This document shows positions 1-9,713 of a stretch of DNA of 64,000 bases, piece after piece. Source of the stretch: CAWJMD01 sp963700925 (lineage in GTDB: Bacteria > Actinomycetota > Actinomycetes > Actinomycetales > CAWJMD01); the NCBI GenBank assembly GCA_963700925.1, contig OY969553.1:3038001-3102000 (forward strand), read 5' to 3'. The position numbers were made by a program, and so were the translations under genes. The notes beneath the pieces are model-generated. The model was not told the DNA's origin. It saw nothing but the letters and a program-made list of their open reading frames with translations, and did no database searches. Numbering within the stretch: the first letter of the stretch is position 1; each line of letters starts with the position of its first letter.

Positions 1-1437
<1,437 letters not shown>

Positions 1438-1464
1438 AACGACCGGGCCCAGCCCGCCTGGACC

Positions 1465-1494
1465 GGAAGTCATCCCATCATTTGGGATGATTCC
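1465..1494. terminator. Hairpin after the permease (terminator or operator)
   Basis: Perfect 8-bp inverted repeat TCATCCCA/TGGGATGA (1470-1477 and 1483-1490, 5-nt loop), extended by GGAA/TTCC outside a 1-nt bulge. It lies 27 nt after the permease stop and before the marR promoter. There is no T-run, so it may terminate weakly, or be a second operator for the MarR protein. Confidence 0.45.
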
Positions 1495-1502
1495 GAAACG
1501 GC

Positions 1503-1532
1503 AAGTCGTTAGCAGAGGTAATGACTTACGCT
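1503..1532 (+). promoter_or_regulatory. marR promoter with overlapping palindromic operator
   Basis: A 9-bp inverted repeat with one mismatch, AAGTCGTTA-N7-TAATGACTT (1503-1511 and 1519-1527), abuts a TANNNT -10-like box TACGCT at 1527-1532. The box is 6 nt before the ATG at 1539. A repressor on this palindrome would cover the -35 to -10 spacer, the usual layout for MarR autoregulation. Read directly; binding by the encoded MarR protein is inferred. Confidence 0.55.
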
Positions 1533-1538
1533 AAGGAC

Positions 1539-1967
1539 ATGCCCACCCTCGCCTCTGCCTCACTCGCCGCCGACCTGCGCGTCGCGCTGCTGCGCTCGGC
1601 CCGGCGGATTCGGGCGGAGCGCAGCAGCGAGACCATCAGCGACGGCCAGTACTCGGTGCTGGCCCGGCTCGACTGCGACGGCGTGATGACGCCGCGGCAG
1701 CTGGCCGAGGCCGACCACGTGCAGCCGCCGTCCATGACACGCATCCTCAACGCGCTGGTCGAAGCGGGCCTGGTCGACCGGACGGGTGACCCCGACGACC
1801 GCCGCCAGGTGCTCGTCGTCATCACCGACGCGGGCCGCGCCGAGGTGCGCGAGACGCGCCGACGGCGGGACGCCTGGCTCGCGCAGCGGCTGGCCATCCT
1901 GACCCCGCAGGAGCGGTCCACGCTCGCCGCCGCGGCCGACATCCTGCGCAGGGTTGTCGCCAAGTGA
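1539..1967 (+). CDS. MarR-family transcriptional regulator
   Basis: Winged-helix DNA-binding regulator of about 142 residues, the normal MarR length. The central helix-turn-helix and wing are visible: MTPRQLAEADHVQPPSMTRILNALVEAGLVDR followed by the DPDDRRQVLVVITDAG wing typical of the family (shown here as one stretch only to mark the region near residues 50-95). I chose the ATG at 1539 because a -10-like TACGCT sits 6 nt upstream, giving a leaderless transcript; an in-frame ATG at 1521 would lie inside the operator. The stop overlaps the GTG of the following efflux gene by 4 bp, so the two are one operon. Likely a ligand-responsive repressor of itself and the pump. Confidence 0.85.
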   Translation: MPTLASASLAADLRVALLRSARRIRAERSSETISDGQYSVLARLDCDGVMTPRQLAEADHVQPPSMTRILNALVEAGLVDRTGDPDDRRQVLVVITDAGRAEVRETRRRRDAWLAQRLAILTPQERSTLAAAADILRRVVAK

Positions 1968-3289
1968 GTCCCACGTTCGCCTCCCTCAAGGTCCGCAACT
2001 ACCGGCTGTACGCCATGGGTGCCCTCGTGTCGAACACCGGCACGTGGATGCAGCGGGTGGCGCAGGACTGGCTGGTCCTCACCGTCCTGACCGACTACTC
2101 TGCCGTCGCCGTCGGCATCACGACCGGCCTGCAGTTCCTGCCCATGCTGCTGCTCGGCCCGGTGTCCGGCATGATCGCCGACCGCTTCCCCAAGCGGCGG
2201 CTGATGATCGGCGCGCAGGCGCTGGCCGGGTCGCTCTCGCTGCTGCTGGGGGTGCTCGTGATCACCGGGGCGGCCGAGCTCTGGCACGTGTACGTGCTGG
2301 CCGCCCTCGGCGGCGCGGCAGCCGCTCTGGAGGCGCCGGCCCGCCAGACGTTCGTCGCCGAGATGGTCCCCGAGCACCAGCTGTCCAACGCCGTGGGCCT
2401 CAACAGCGCGTCCTTCCACGCAGGTCGCCTGCTTGGTCCGGCTGCTGCGGGCGTGCTCATCCACCTCTTCAGCACCGGACCCGTGTTCCTCATCAACGCC
2501 GCCACCTTCGGCGCGACGATCGCCGCCCTGTGCCTGATGCGGGTCCGGGAGCTGCTGCCGGTGACGAAGGCGCCGCGCAGCAAGGGGATGATCCGCGAGG
2601 GCCTGAGGTACGTGCGCGGTCGTCCGGACCTGATGCTCATCATGGCGGTCGTCGGCCTGGTGGGGACGTTCGGCCTCAACTTCCAGATGACCACGGCGCT
2701 GATGGCGACCCAGGTCTTCGACAAGGGAGCCGGCGAGTACGGCCTGCTCGGCTCGGTGATGGCGATCGGCTCACTGAGTGGCGCCCTGCTCGCTGCCCGC
2801 CGCACCCGTCCGACCCTGCGCCTGCTCGTGCTGGCGACCATGGCGTTCGGCGCCGCGTCCGTGATGGCGTCGATGATGCCCACCTACGCGACCTTCGCCA
2901 TCGCGCTCGTGCCGACCGGACTCGCCGCGCTGACGGTGATGACGGCCGCCAACACCATGGTCCAGATGACGACCCACGCCGAGATGCGCGGACGGGTGAT
3001 GGCGCTCTACATGGCGATCTTCATGGGCGGAACGCCGATCGGGTCACCGATCGTCGGCTGGGTCGGTGAGGAGCTCGGCGCTCGGTGGACGATCAGCCTC
3101 GGAGGATTCGTCAGCGTGGCCGTCGCGGCGGTCGCCGGTCTGGTGGCGATCCGGATCAAGGACCTGACCGTCCGCTACACGTGGTCGCCGGTTCCGCACT
3201 TCACGGTTCACGCGCCGCAGACCGCACGCGAGCGCGCGCGGGACGAGCTGGCCGTGCAGCACGCGGGCAACACGTCGACCGCAGCCTGA
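1964..3289 (+). CDS. MFS efflux transporter (DHA3/MFS_3 type)
   Basis: 441-residue major facilitator protein with about 12 hydrophobic segments. The N-terminus (LKVRNYRLYAMGALVSNTG, TWMQRVAQDWLVL) is typical of the MFS_3/enterobactin-exporter-like subgroup, and the cytoplasmic loop motif A is recognisable as GMIADRFPKRR. It starts with GTG overlapping the marR stop (GTGA), which indicates translational coupling. Pairing with a MarR regulator suggests proton-driven export of a drug or toxic metabolite sensed by that regulator; substrate unknown. A hydrophilic tail of about 50 residues follows the last membrane segment. The convergent lytic transglycosylase gene ends 19 nt after the stop. Confidence 0.88.
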   Translation: MSPTFASLKVRNYRLYAMGALVSNTGTWMQRVAQDWLVLTVLTDYSAVAVGITTGLQFLPMLLLGPVSGMIADRFPKRRLMIGAQALAGSLSLLLGVLVITGAAELWHVYVLAALGGAAAALEAPARQTFVAEMVPEHQLSNAVGLNSASFHAGRLLGPAAAGVLIHLFSTGPVFLINAATFGATIAALCLMRVRELLPVTKAPRSKGMIREGLRYVRGRPDLMLIMAVVGLVGTFGLNFQMTTALMATQVFDKGAGEYGLLGSVMAIGSLSGALLAARRTRPTLRLLVLATMAFGAASVMASMMPTYATFAIALVPTGLAALTVMTAANTMVQMTTHAEMRGRVMALYMAIFMGGTPIGSPIVGWVGEELGARWTISLGGFVSVAVAAVAGLVAIRIKDLTVRYTWSPVPHFTVHAPQTARERARDELAVQHAGNTSTAA

Positions 3290-3308
3290 TTCCGATTCGC
3301 CCTGTGGG

Positions 3309-4628
3309 TCAGGGCAGGAGTGGGGGCAGGGTGGGCAACGGGGGGAGTGGCAGGCCCGGCAGCGAACACGAGGGCAGGGGCAGCGACGGCAGCGGGATGG
3401 GCAGCGGCTGCGTGGGTGACGTCGTGCACGTGATCAGCGGCGGTGTCGGGGCAGGCCCACCAGGCGCGGCACCGCCGCCGCCCCCACCACCGGGCAACAG
3501 GCCGCCCACTGCGCCACCGACCGCACCCACGGCACCGGCGACCAGGCCCTCGACGGGGTCGGTCTGTCCGGGTGGCGGCGGTGCCGTCGTCGCCGTCGAG
3601 CCCCCTGCCGGCGGCTGTGCTCCGGCGACGATCGGGGCGGTCGGACGGGTGGCCGCTGGGGCCGGGCCGGCAGAGGCAGGTGGCCTACCGTCCGCGAGTA
3701 CCGATCCACCAGCAAGCATCGAGCCGTCCGCGAACATCGACCCGCCGGAACCGCTCCCGGCCGGGAGCGACCCGCTCGGCAGCGCGTTCACGCCGCGCCG
3801 GTAGGCGTCGGCGATCGCCATCACGGTGCGCGCGTAGTCGTCGGAGTGGTTGTAGCGGAAGACCGCCCGGTAGGCATCGGCCTGGCGCGTCAGGTCGCCC
3901 GGTCCGGCGCACAGGTAGGCACCGGTCGCGGTCGCGGAGTCGTCGATGTCCTGGGGGTCACGGCGGCCGTCGCCGTCCCCGTCCTGGCTGATCGCCCGCC
4001 ACGTGCCCGGGATGAACTGCATCGGGCCGACCGCCCGGTCGAACCGGGCGTCCCGGTCGAGTGCGCCGCCGTCGGTGTCGGTGATCCTGGCCGTTCCGCG
4101 GCTGCCGTCGAGAGCGATGCCGATGATGCCGGGACGCGAGACGCCGTCCGCCCCCAGCGTGTTGCCTCCGAACGACCCGTGATTGGACTCGACCCGGCCG
4201 ATCGCCGCCACCAGCGCCCAGTCGACCCGGCAGCCGGCGTCGGCGCGTGCGAGCAGCTGCTCGGCGTTCTGGTAGGCGGCCAGGGCCCGCGCGGGGATGC
4301 CCGTCCGGTCGAGCACGACGATGCTGGACGGGCCGCCACCTCGGGGTTCCGCGGGGAGGGCGAGCAGGGGGCCACCCGGTCCGAGCGGCCCGACCGGGTC
4401 GAAGGTCATGGCCTGGCCGGTGCCGCCGCCCTCGGCATCCAGCGCCTGTCGTGGCACCTGCACCGGCTCGCCCGACGTGAGCGGCTGAGCGGCGGCCACC
4501 GCGGCGATCACGAGGATCCCGACCGGCACGAGCGTCGCGATGCGCCGGATGTTCAGGTGGACTCGGCGGGGGGCGGGCGAGGCCGGTACGACAGGCAGCG
4601 CATCCCTCGCGTTGTCCGCCGCGTCCAT
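3309..4628 (-). CDS. Secreted lytic murein transglycosylase (MltB-like, SLT_2)
   Basis: 439 residues. A basic N-terminus and single hydrophobic segment (about residues 31-48) act as signal/anchor. The catalytic domain (about 100-280) carries the family motif GRVESNHG with catalytic Glu147, then AVGPMQFIPGTW near 199-210, and a calcium-loop-like DGDGDGRRDPQD at 217-228. It cleaves the MurNAc-GlcNAc bond of peptidoglycan forming 1,6-anhydro ends. The C-terminal 150 residues are Pro/Gly/Ala-rich low-complexity sequence, with a poly-Gly run and repeated PLP, probably a wall-spanning tail. The start ATG is preceded by GGGAGCGAG. Its promoter region is shared with the divergent methyltransferase gene and holds a palindrome and a 22-bp tandem repeat. 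Confidence 0.9.
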   Translation of the reverse strand: MDAADNARDALPVVPASPAPRRVHLNIRRIATLVPVGILVIAAVAAAQPLTSGEPVQVPRQALDAEGGGTGQAMTFDPVGPLGPGGPLLALPAEPRGGGPSSIVVLDRTGIPARALAAYQNAEQLLARADAGCRVDWALVAAIGRVESNHGSFGGNTLGADGVSRPGIIGIALDGSRGTARITDTDGGALDRDARFDRAVGPMQFIPGTWRAISQDGDGDGRRDPQDIDDSATATGAYLCAGPGDLTRQADAYRAVFRYNHSDDYARTVMAIADAYRRGVNALPSGSLPAGSGSGGSMFADGSMLAGGSVLADGRPPASAGPAPAATRPTAPIVAGAQPPAGGSTATTAPPPPGQTDPVEGLVAGAVGAVGGAVGGLLPGGGGGGGAAPGGPAPTPPLITCTTSPTQPLPIPLPSLPLPSCSLPGLPLPPLPTLPPLLP

Positions 4629-4712
4629 GCTCGCTCCCGGTGCCCTGGTCGTCGCTGCTACTGACTACAACGTGCCGCACGCCGCGAGGTCACGCGGAGG
4701 GCGCCTTGAACT

Positions 4713-4752
4713 GTCAGATCCTCGACCGGTCTGCGCACGTCGAGAGTCTGAC
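4713..4752. repeat. TCAGAC-type palindrome, copy 1 (imperfect)
   Basis: Inverted repeat with 14-nt arms, GTCAGATCCTCGAC (4713-4726) and GTCGAGAGTCTGAC (4739-4752), two mismatches, 12-nt spacer. It is the same sequence type as the perfect palindrome at 35284-35329 (arms containing GTCAGACGCTCGAC), indicating a dispersed repeat or a shared terminator design. Confidence 0.7.
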
Positions 4753-4775
4753 TGAGGCGGAGGGGTGGGGCTGTC

Positions 4776-4819
4776 GCGAGTCCTCCCAGTGTTCACAGCG
4801 AGTCCTCCCCGTGTGCACA
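4776..4819. repeat. Two tandem 22-bp direct repeats upstream of the methyltransferase
   Basis: Copy 1 is 4776-4797 and copy 2 is 4798-4819, each starting GCGAGTCCTCCC and ending in a GTGTTCACA or GTGTGCACA half; only two positions differ. A 22-bp period equals two helical turns, so a protein would bind both copies on one face. Located 28 nt before the chosen start of the methyltransferase gene. Confidence 0.65.
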
Positions 4820-4846
4820 CAAAGTGCGATCCGCGAGGATGGTGGA

Positions 4847-6148
4847 GTGGCCGGTTCACTGGAGAGCGCGCTCGAGCAGGTGCGGGCGGCGCTGCTCGAC
4901 ACCGACACCTTCGTGCGCGCCGTGGCGGCCGGGCGCCGCCGAGGCCAGCCGCCTCCGGACCCCGAGCGTGTCGAGCTGCGTCCCGTGGACCTCAGGGCAG
5001 GGCCGGCTGTGCAGGTGGTGCGGCGCCGCAGCACCGAGCCACGGGTCGGCACGCGCAACGTGCCGGTCGGCGACCCGGCGGCACTGTCTGCCGAGCTCGA
5101 CGGGCTGCTGGCCCTGCCGTTCGGCAACTGGCACGTGGAGACCACCGAGCGCACCCTGCAGCTGCGGGTGACCAAGAAGGGCGACGCGCTGGTGCACGAG
5201 CACCGCTCCGCTTCCCGCGGCGTGCAGCCGCGGGCCTCGGAGGGCATGCGAAGCCACGACCGGGTCAAGGACCGGTTGATCGACCCGAACGACCCGCTGT
5301 TCACGGTGCTCGGTGCCGACGCAGACAAGCGCCGCCAGGTCGACGCCTTCCTGCGCATGCTCGCGACGGTGCTCGACCGCGCCGAACGCGCTGGTGTGCT
5401 CCCGGAGGGTCCGCTGCGAACCGTCGACCTCGGTTGCGGCAACGCCTACCTGACGCTCGCGGCCCACCGGTACCTCTCCGCGCGCCGCCCTGGTTCGACC
5501 TCGCTGGGTGTGGAGCTGCGTGACGACCTGGTCGAGCGCAGCCGGCGCCGTGCCGTCGAGGCGGGTCTGGAGGGACTCGACTTCTCCGTCGGCACGATCG
5601 CCGAGGTGCCTTGGCCCGCAATGGGTCTCGAGGGCGGTCGGACGGACGGGCCCGACGTCGCCCTTGCCCTGCACGCGTGCGACACGGCGACCGACGAGGC
5701 GCTGGCGCGAGCCGTGCGGTGGCGTGTGCCCGTGGTGCTCGCCGCACCCTGCTGCCACCACGACGTGCAGCGCCAGCTGAGTGCCCAGGGTGGCTCACCC
5801 GGCCCGTACCCCTACGGCACGCTGACGCGCCACCCGATCCTGCGGGAGCGCTTCGCCGACGTGCTGACGGACGCGGTGCGGGCTCAGTTGTTGCGGCTGG
5901 TCGGGTACCGCGTCGAGGTGGTGGAGTTCGTCGACTCGCGGCACACGCCACGCAACGCGATGGTCAGGGCAGTCCGTACCGGCGCGAGGCCGACGCCCGC
6001 ACAGGTCGATGAGTACCGAGACCTGGTGTCGCAGTGGGAAATCCGTCCGGCGCTCGAGCAGATGCTCAGGTCTGAGCTCGTTTCGGTGCTGGGATCAGAA
6101 GCTCTCGCCGGGCGGACAGGTACTCCTGCAGCGCCGCCCGCCGGTTGA
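4847..6148 (+). CDS. Class I SAM-dependent methyltransferase (Methyltransf_32-like)
   Basis: About 433 residues. The N-terminal 150 residues are a poorly characterised domain; the C-terminal half is a Rossmann methyltransferase fold with motif I VDLGCGNAYLTLA (about 192-204), acidic VELRDDL downstream, and HACDTATDEAL (about 276-286) followed by AAPCCHHDVQRQL (about 300-311). The LHACD and PCCHH signatures match the Methyltransf_32/METTL25-like group, suggested to act on RNA or ribosomal targets; the substrate is not known here. I chose GTG 4847, since the earlier in-frame ATG at 4640 lies across the divergent promoter and the tandem repeats. The last 83 bp overlap, tail to tail, the convergent MFS gene. 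Confidence 0.8.
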   Translation: MAGSLESALEQVRAALLDTDTFVRAVAAGRRRGQPPPDPERVELRPVDLRAGPAVQVVRRRSTEPRVGTRNVPVGDPAALSAELDGLLALPFGNWHVETTERTLQLRVTKKGDALVHEHRSASRGVQPRASEGMRSHDRVKDRLIDPNDPLFTVLGADADKRRQVDAFLRMLATVLDRAERAGVLPEGPLRTVDLGCGNAYLTLAAHRYLSARRPGSTSLGVELRDDLVERSRRRAVEAGLEGLDFSVGTIAEVPWPAMGLEGGRTDGPDVALALHACDTATDEALARAVRWRVPVVLAAPCCHHDVQRQLSAQGGSPGPYPYGTLTRHPILRERFADVLTDAVRAQLLRLVGYRVEVVEFVDSRHTPRNAMVRAVRTGARPTPAQVDEYRDLVSQWEIRPALEQMLRSELVSVLGSEALAGRTGTPAAPPAG

Positions 6149-7271
6149 CCAGCAGCATGCCCCCCGCGACGACCAGCACTGCAGGCACGATGAGGAACGC
6201 CCGGTGCGGCCCGATGCGGTCGGCCACAGCCCCGAGCGCGAAGGGTGCGCTGCCCGCGGCAACGCCCGCGACCACCGAGGCGTAGGCCGTCGCCGTGTCG
6301 GGACGGCTGGGCACCGCCTGCATGAGCAGGGTGATGCCGATCGGGAAGTGCAGCCCTGCCCCGAGTCCCAGCACTGCCAGGCCGGCGACCGCGGGAGCCG
6401 GGTGCTGCGGCAACCACATCAGAGCCCATCCGGCGAGCGCGATCACCAGGGAGCCGGCTTGCAGCCGGCGGTCGCGCCACCTGCGCGCGAGGCGGGGCGT
6501 GACGATGCGGGAGACGGCCATGCCTGCGACGAAGGCCGCGAAGGCAGCACTTGCTGCGCCCACCCCGAGCCCCTTGTGCGAACGGAGCAGGTCGACCGCC
6601 CAGAAGCTCGTCGCGAACTCGACCGCCACGGTGCAGAACAGCATTCCCAGGCAGGCCCAGAACGCGAGACCCAGCCGGCCCTTCGCCGGCTCGCCTGTGC
6701 GGGCCGTCTCCCCGCCCCACGCTCCCCCGGCAGGGGCACGCCAGATCAGCAGGGCGGCAGCCACGGCCGCGAACGCCCCCACAGCGACAGCCGGTCGCCA
6801 GCCCCAGCCCGCCCACACCGCGGCGCCGATCGTCAGCGGCGCGACGAGGCCGAGCGCGGCGGCGACCGCGTTCGCCTCGCTGATCGCGGACGACGTCCAG
6901 TCAGGGTGGTGGGCAGCCAGCAGGGGCGACATCGCGTTCAGCCCGAGCGACCCGCCGACGCCGATGACGAGCCCCGCCGCCAGCGTGAGCGGCAGCATGC
7001 TGCTGAGCATCAGCGCACCGATGCCCGCCGCGATGGCGAGCAACCCCACGACCATCGCGGCGCGGCGTCCGTAGCGGCGCACCAGGATCACGCCGACGGT
7101 GCCGGCGACGAGTGCTCCTGCCGACACCGCGACCCCGTGCAGCGACGAGACGGTGCGCGAGACACCGGTCTCGTCGCGCAGCTGGGCCATCGCCGGGCCC
7201 CAGGCATAGAGGATCCATCCCCACGCGCCGCAGTACGCGTAGGCGGCCCAGGTGATGCGGTCGCGCTTCAT
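6066..7271 (-). CDS. MFS transporter
   Basis: 401-residue major facilitator protein with about 12 hydrophobic segments. It begins MKRDRITWAAYAYCGAWGWILYA and has a motif-A-like loop (LVRRYGRRAAMVVG). A good SD (GGCAGGAG) precedes the ATG. It lies 23 nt downstream of serC on the same strand, so co-transcription with serC and perhaps the citrate synthase gene is likely. That location hints at, but does not prove, export of an amino acid or related metabolite. Its 3' end overlaps the methyltransferase gene by 83 bp in antisense. Confidence 0.85.
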   Translation of the reverse strand: MKRDRITWAAYAYCGAWGWILYAWGPAMAQLRDETGVSRTVSSLHGVAVSAGALVAGTVGVILVRRYGRRAAMVVGLLAIAAGIGALMLSSMLPLTLAAGLVIGVGGSLGLNAMSPLLAAHHPDWTSSAISEANAVAAALGLVAPLTIGAAVWAGWGWRPAVAVGAFAAVAAALLIWRAPAGGAWGGETARTGEPAKGRLGLAFWACLGMLFCTVAVEFATSFWAVDLLRSHKGLGVGAASAAFAAFVAGMAVSRIVTPRLARRWRDRRLQAGSLVIALAGWALMWLPQHPAPAVAGLAVLGLGAGLHFPIGITLLMQAVPSRPDTATAYASVVAGVAAGSAPFALGAVADRIGPHRAFLIVPAVLVVAGGMLLVNRRAALQEYLSARRELLIPAPKRAQT

Positions 7272-7294
7272 CGGGTCTCCTGCCGAAGTTTCGC

Positions 7295-8434
7295 TCAGGC
7301 CAGGGCGTCGACGACGTGGTCGATGCAGGCAGTGAGGGCGAACACGTCGTCGGGGTCGACGGCGGGGTACATCGCGATCCGTAGCTGGTTGCGGCCCAGC
7401 TTGCGATAGGGCTCGGTGTCGACGACGCCGTTGGCGCGCAGCACGGCGGCGACAGCGGCGGCGTCGATCTGCTCGGCGAAGTCGATCGTGCCCACCACCG
7501 CCGACCGGTTCTCGACGTCAGCCACGAAAGGCGTTGCGAAATCAGACTTCTCGGCCCACCCGTACAGGTTCGCGGCAGAGGCGGCACTACGGCCGGTCGT
7601 CCAGGCCAGACCCCCGCCGGCCAGCATCCAGTCGAGCTGCTCGGCCATCATCACCAAGGTGGCGATGGCGGGCGTGTTGTACGTCTGCTCCAGCCGTGAG
7701 TTCGTGATGGCCGTTGTCAGGCTGAGCCCTTCGGGAATCCATCGGCCGCTCGCGGCGATCTGCTCGGCGCGAGCGATCGCAGCCGGCGACATCAGCGCGA
7801 GCCACAGTCCCCCGTCCGAGGCAAAGCCCTTCTGTGGAGCGAAGTAGTAGACGTCGCTCTCGGCGACGTCGACGGGCAGGCCGCCCGCACCCGAGGTGGC
7901 GTCGATCACCACCAGCGGGTCGTCGGACGAGCCGGCCGCGACTCCCGGAACACGCTGCACCGTTGCCATCACACCGGTCGACGTCTCGTTGTGGGGCCAG
8001 CAGTAGGCGTCGACGCCGTCCTCGGCGACCGCGACTGCTGCCGATCCCGGCTCGGCCGAGATCACCGAGGGCTCGGCGAGGAAGGGGGCGGACTGCGTGC
8101 ATGCGGCGAACTTCGCGCTGAACTCACCGAACGCCAGGTGCTGCGCCTTCTGGCGGACGAGACCGAGCGTCGCGACGTCCCAGAACAGCGTCGACCCTCC
8201 GTTGCCCAGAACGACCTCGTACCCGTCCGGAAGCGAGAACAGTTCGCGCAGACCGGATCTGACTCGCCCCACGACCTGTCGCACGGGTGCCTGCCGGTGC
8301 GATGTTCCGAGCAGGGTCGTGGTGGCGGCGCGCAAGGCGTCGCCCTGCTCGGCCCGGATCTTGCTCGGGCCCGACCCGAAGCGGCCGTCGCGCGGCAGCA
8401 GGGACGTGGGGATGCGGATGTCGGGAGCGGTCAC
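7295..8434 (-). CDS. serC: Phosphoserine transaminase
   Basis: 379 residues, the mycobacterial/actinobacterial SerC type. Converts 3-phosphohydroxypyruvate plus glutamate to phosphoserine, the second step of serine synthesis; the family also serves pyridoxal phosphate synthesis in some bacteria. PLP-dependent fold type I: the cofactor lysine is in FAPQKGFASDGG (Lys202), the DATSGAGGLPVD strand holds the PLP-pyridine Asp, and the N-terminal PRDGRFGSGPSK motif is diagnostic. I chose GTG 8434 (MTAPDIRIPTSLLPRDG) with upstream GGCAGGA; the longer open frame encodes Arg/Pro-rich sequence unlike SerC. Lies between citrate synthase (70 nt upstream) and the MFS gene (23 nt downstream). Confidence 0.94.
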   Translation of the reverse strand: MTAPDIRIPTSLLPRDGRFGSGPSKIRAEQGDALRAATTTLLGTSHRQAPVRQVVGRVRSGLRELFSLPDGYEVVLGNGGSTLFWDVATLGLVRQKAQHLAFGEFSAKFAACTQSAPFLAEPSVISAEPGSAAVAVAEDGVDAYCWPHNETSTGVMATVQRVPGVAAGSSDDPLVVIDATSGAGGLPVDVAESDVYYFAPQKGFASDGGLWLALMSPAAIARAEQIAASGRWIPEGLSLTTAITNSRLEQTYNTPAIATLVMMAEQLDWMLAGGGLAWTTGRSAASAANLYGWAEKSDFATPFVADVENRSAVVGTIDFAEQIDAAAVAAVLRANGVVDTEPYRKLGRNQLRIAMYPAVDPDDVFALTACIDHVVDALA

Positions 8435-8504
8435 GGCGACATCCTGCCGCAGCGTGGCTCGGCCGGGCGTCGGGGTCCGGCCCGCGGGACGTCCGTGACG
8501 CGCG

Positions 8505-9614
8505 TCAGGTCGCGGGCCAGCCGGAGACCTCGCTGACCGCCCGCTTGGGTGGGCCGACGTAGCGCGACGACGGGCGCACCAGCCGTCCCGTCCCCTTCTG
8601 CTCAAGGATGTGGGCCGACCAGCCGGCGGTACGGGCGCAGGTGAACATCGGCGTGAACATCGAGGCGGGCACCTGGGCGAAGTCGAGGATGACTGCCGCC
8701 CAGAACTCCACGTTGGTGGCCAGCACCCGGTCGGGGCGGCGTTCGTGCAGCTCGGCCAGTGCCGCCTCCTCGAGCGCCGCGGCCACCTCGAAGCGGGGGG
8801 CGTCCAGGCGCCGACAGGTCTCGCGCAGCACCCTCGCGCGCGGGTCCTCGGCCCGGTACACGCGGTGCCCGAAGCCCATCAGCCGGTCGCCCCGGTCGAG
8901 CACCTGGCGCACGTAGGCGCGGGCGTCACCAGACTCCTCGACCCCCTCGATCATGTACAGCACGCGAGAGGGGGCGCCGCCGTGCAGGGGGCCGCTCATG
9001 GCCGCCACCGCACCCGAGAGGCACGCGGCCACGTCGGCTCCGGTGGAGGCGATCACGCGCGCGGTGAACGTCGACGCGTTCATGCCGTGCTCGGCCGCCG
9101 AGACCCAGTAGGCGTCGACCGCCTCGACGTGGCGCGGGTCGGGCTCGCCGCGCCACCTGATCATGAAGCGCTCCACCACGCTGGACGCCCGGTCCACCTC
9201 CTGCTGAGGCACCATCGGCCGGTCCTGGCCGCGCGCCGACTGCGCCACGAAGCTCAGGGCCATCACCGAGGCGCGGGCCAGGTCGTCGCGCGCCTGGTCC
9301 GCGTCGATGTCGAGCAGCGGGCGGAAGCCCCAGATAGGGGCCAGCTGCGCCAGCGCGCTCTGCACGTCCACGCGCACGTCGCCGGTGTGCACCGGCAGCG
9401 GGAACGGTTCTGCCGGAGGCAGTCCCGGGTTGAACGCGTCGTCGACGAGCAGCCCCCAGACGTGCCCGAAGGACACGTGGCCCACCAGGTCGTTGATGTC
9501 GACACCGCGGTAGCGCAGTGCGCCACCCTCCCGGTCGGGTTCGGCGATGGTGCTCTCGAAGGCGACGACCCCCTCGAGGCCAGGCACGAAGCCGCTCTCG
9601 GTCTGCTGAGCCAT
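8505..9614 (-). CDS. Citrate synthase (citrate synthase 2 type)
   Basis: 369 residues. Condenses oxaloacetate and acetyl-CoA to citrate at the entrance of the TCA cycle. Family motifs are clear: the active-site region HGMNASTFTARVIAS, SGPLHGGAPSRV with a catalytic His, and the GFGHRVYRAEDPRARVL segment holding the second His and Arg. The length and N-terminus (VPGLEGVVAFESTIAEPD) match the actinobacterial second citrate synthase, often annotated CitA, which can also have methylcitrate synthase activity. Starts at ATG 9614 behind GACGAGGAG. Divergent from pdxH, with 99 bp between the starts. Confidence 0.93.
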   Translation of the reverse strand: MAQQTESGFVPGLEGVVAFESTIAEPDREGGALRYRGVDINDLVGHVSFGHVWGLLVDDAFNPGLPPAEPFPLPVHTGDVRVDVQSALAQLAPIWGFRPLLDIDADQARDDLARASVMALSFVAQSARGQDRPMVPQQEVDRASSVVERFMIRWRGEPDPRHVEAVDAYWVSAAEHGMNASTFTARVIASTGADVAACLSGAVAAMSGPLHGGAPSRVLYMIEGVEESGDARAYVRQVLDRGDRLMGFGHRVYRAEDPRARVLRETCRRLDAPRFEVAAALEEAALAELHERRPDRVLATNVEFWAAVILDFAQVPASMFTPMFTCARTAGWSAHILEQKGTGRLVRPSSRYVGPPKRAVSEVSGWPAT

Positions 9615-9701
9615 GACACTCCTCGTCGAGTCCGGTCGACGGGCGTGGCCCGGCGTCCTGTCGCTCGCCATTGTGCACGCGGACCTGTCCGGGCAGTCGC
9701 C

Positions 9702-9707
9702 TAGGGT
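9702..9707 (+). promoter_or_regulatory. Leaderless -10 box of pdxH
   Basis: TAGGGT (TANNNT class) ends 6 nt before the ATG at 9714, and there is no properly spaced SD. This supports the ATG at 9714 as the start. No convincing -35 hexamer was identified. Confidence 0.5.
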
Positions 9708-9713
9708 CGAAGG

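Noticed and set aside
4640..4846. Longer methyltransferase starting at ATG 4640
   Set aside because: It would run through the palindrome and the 22-bp direct repeats and encode Cys/Arg-rich sequence unlike the rest of the protein.
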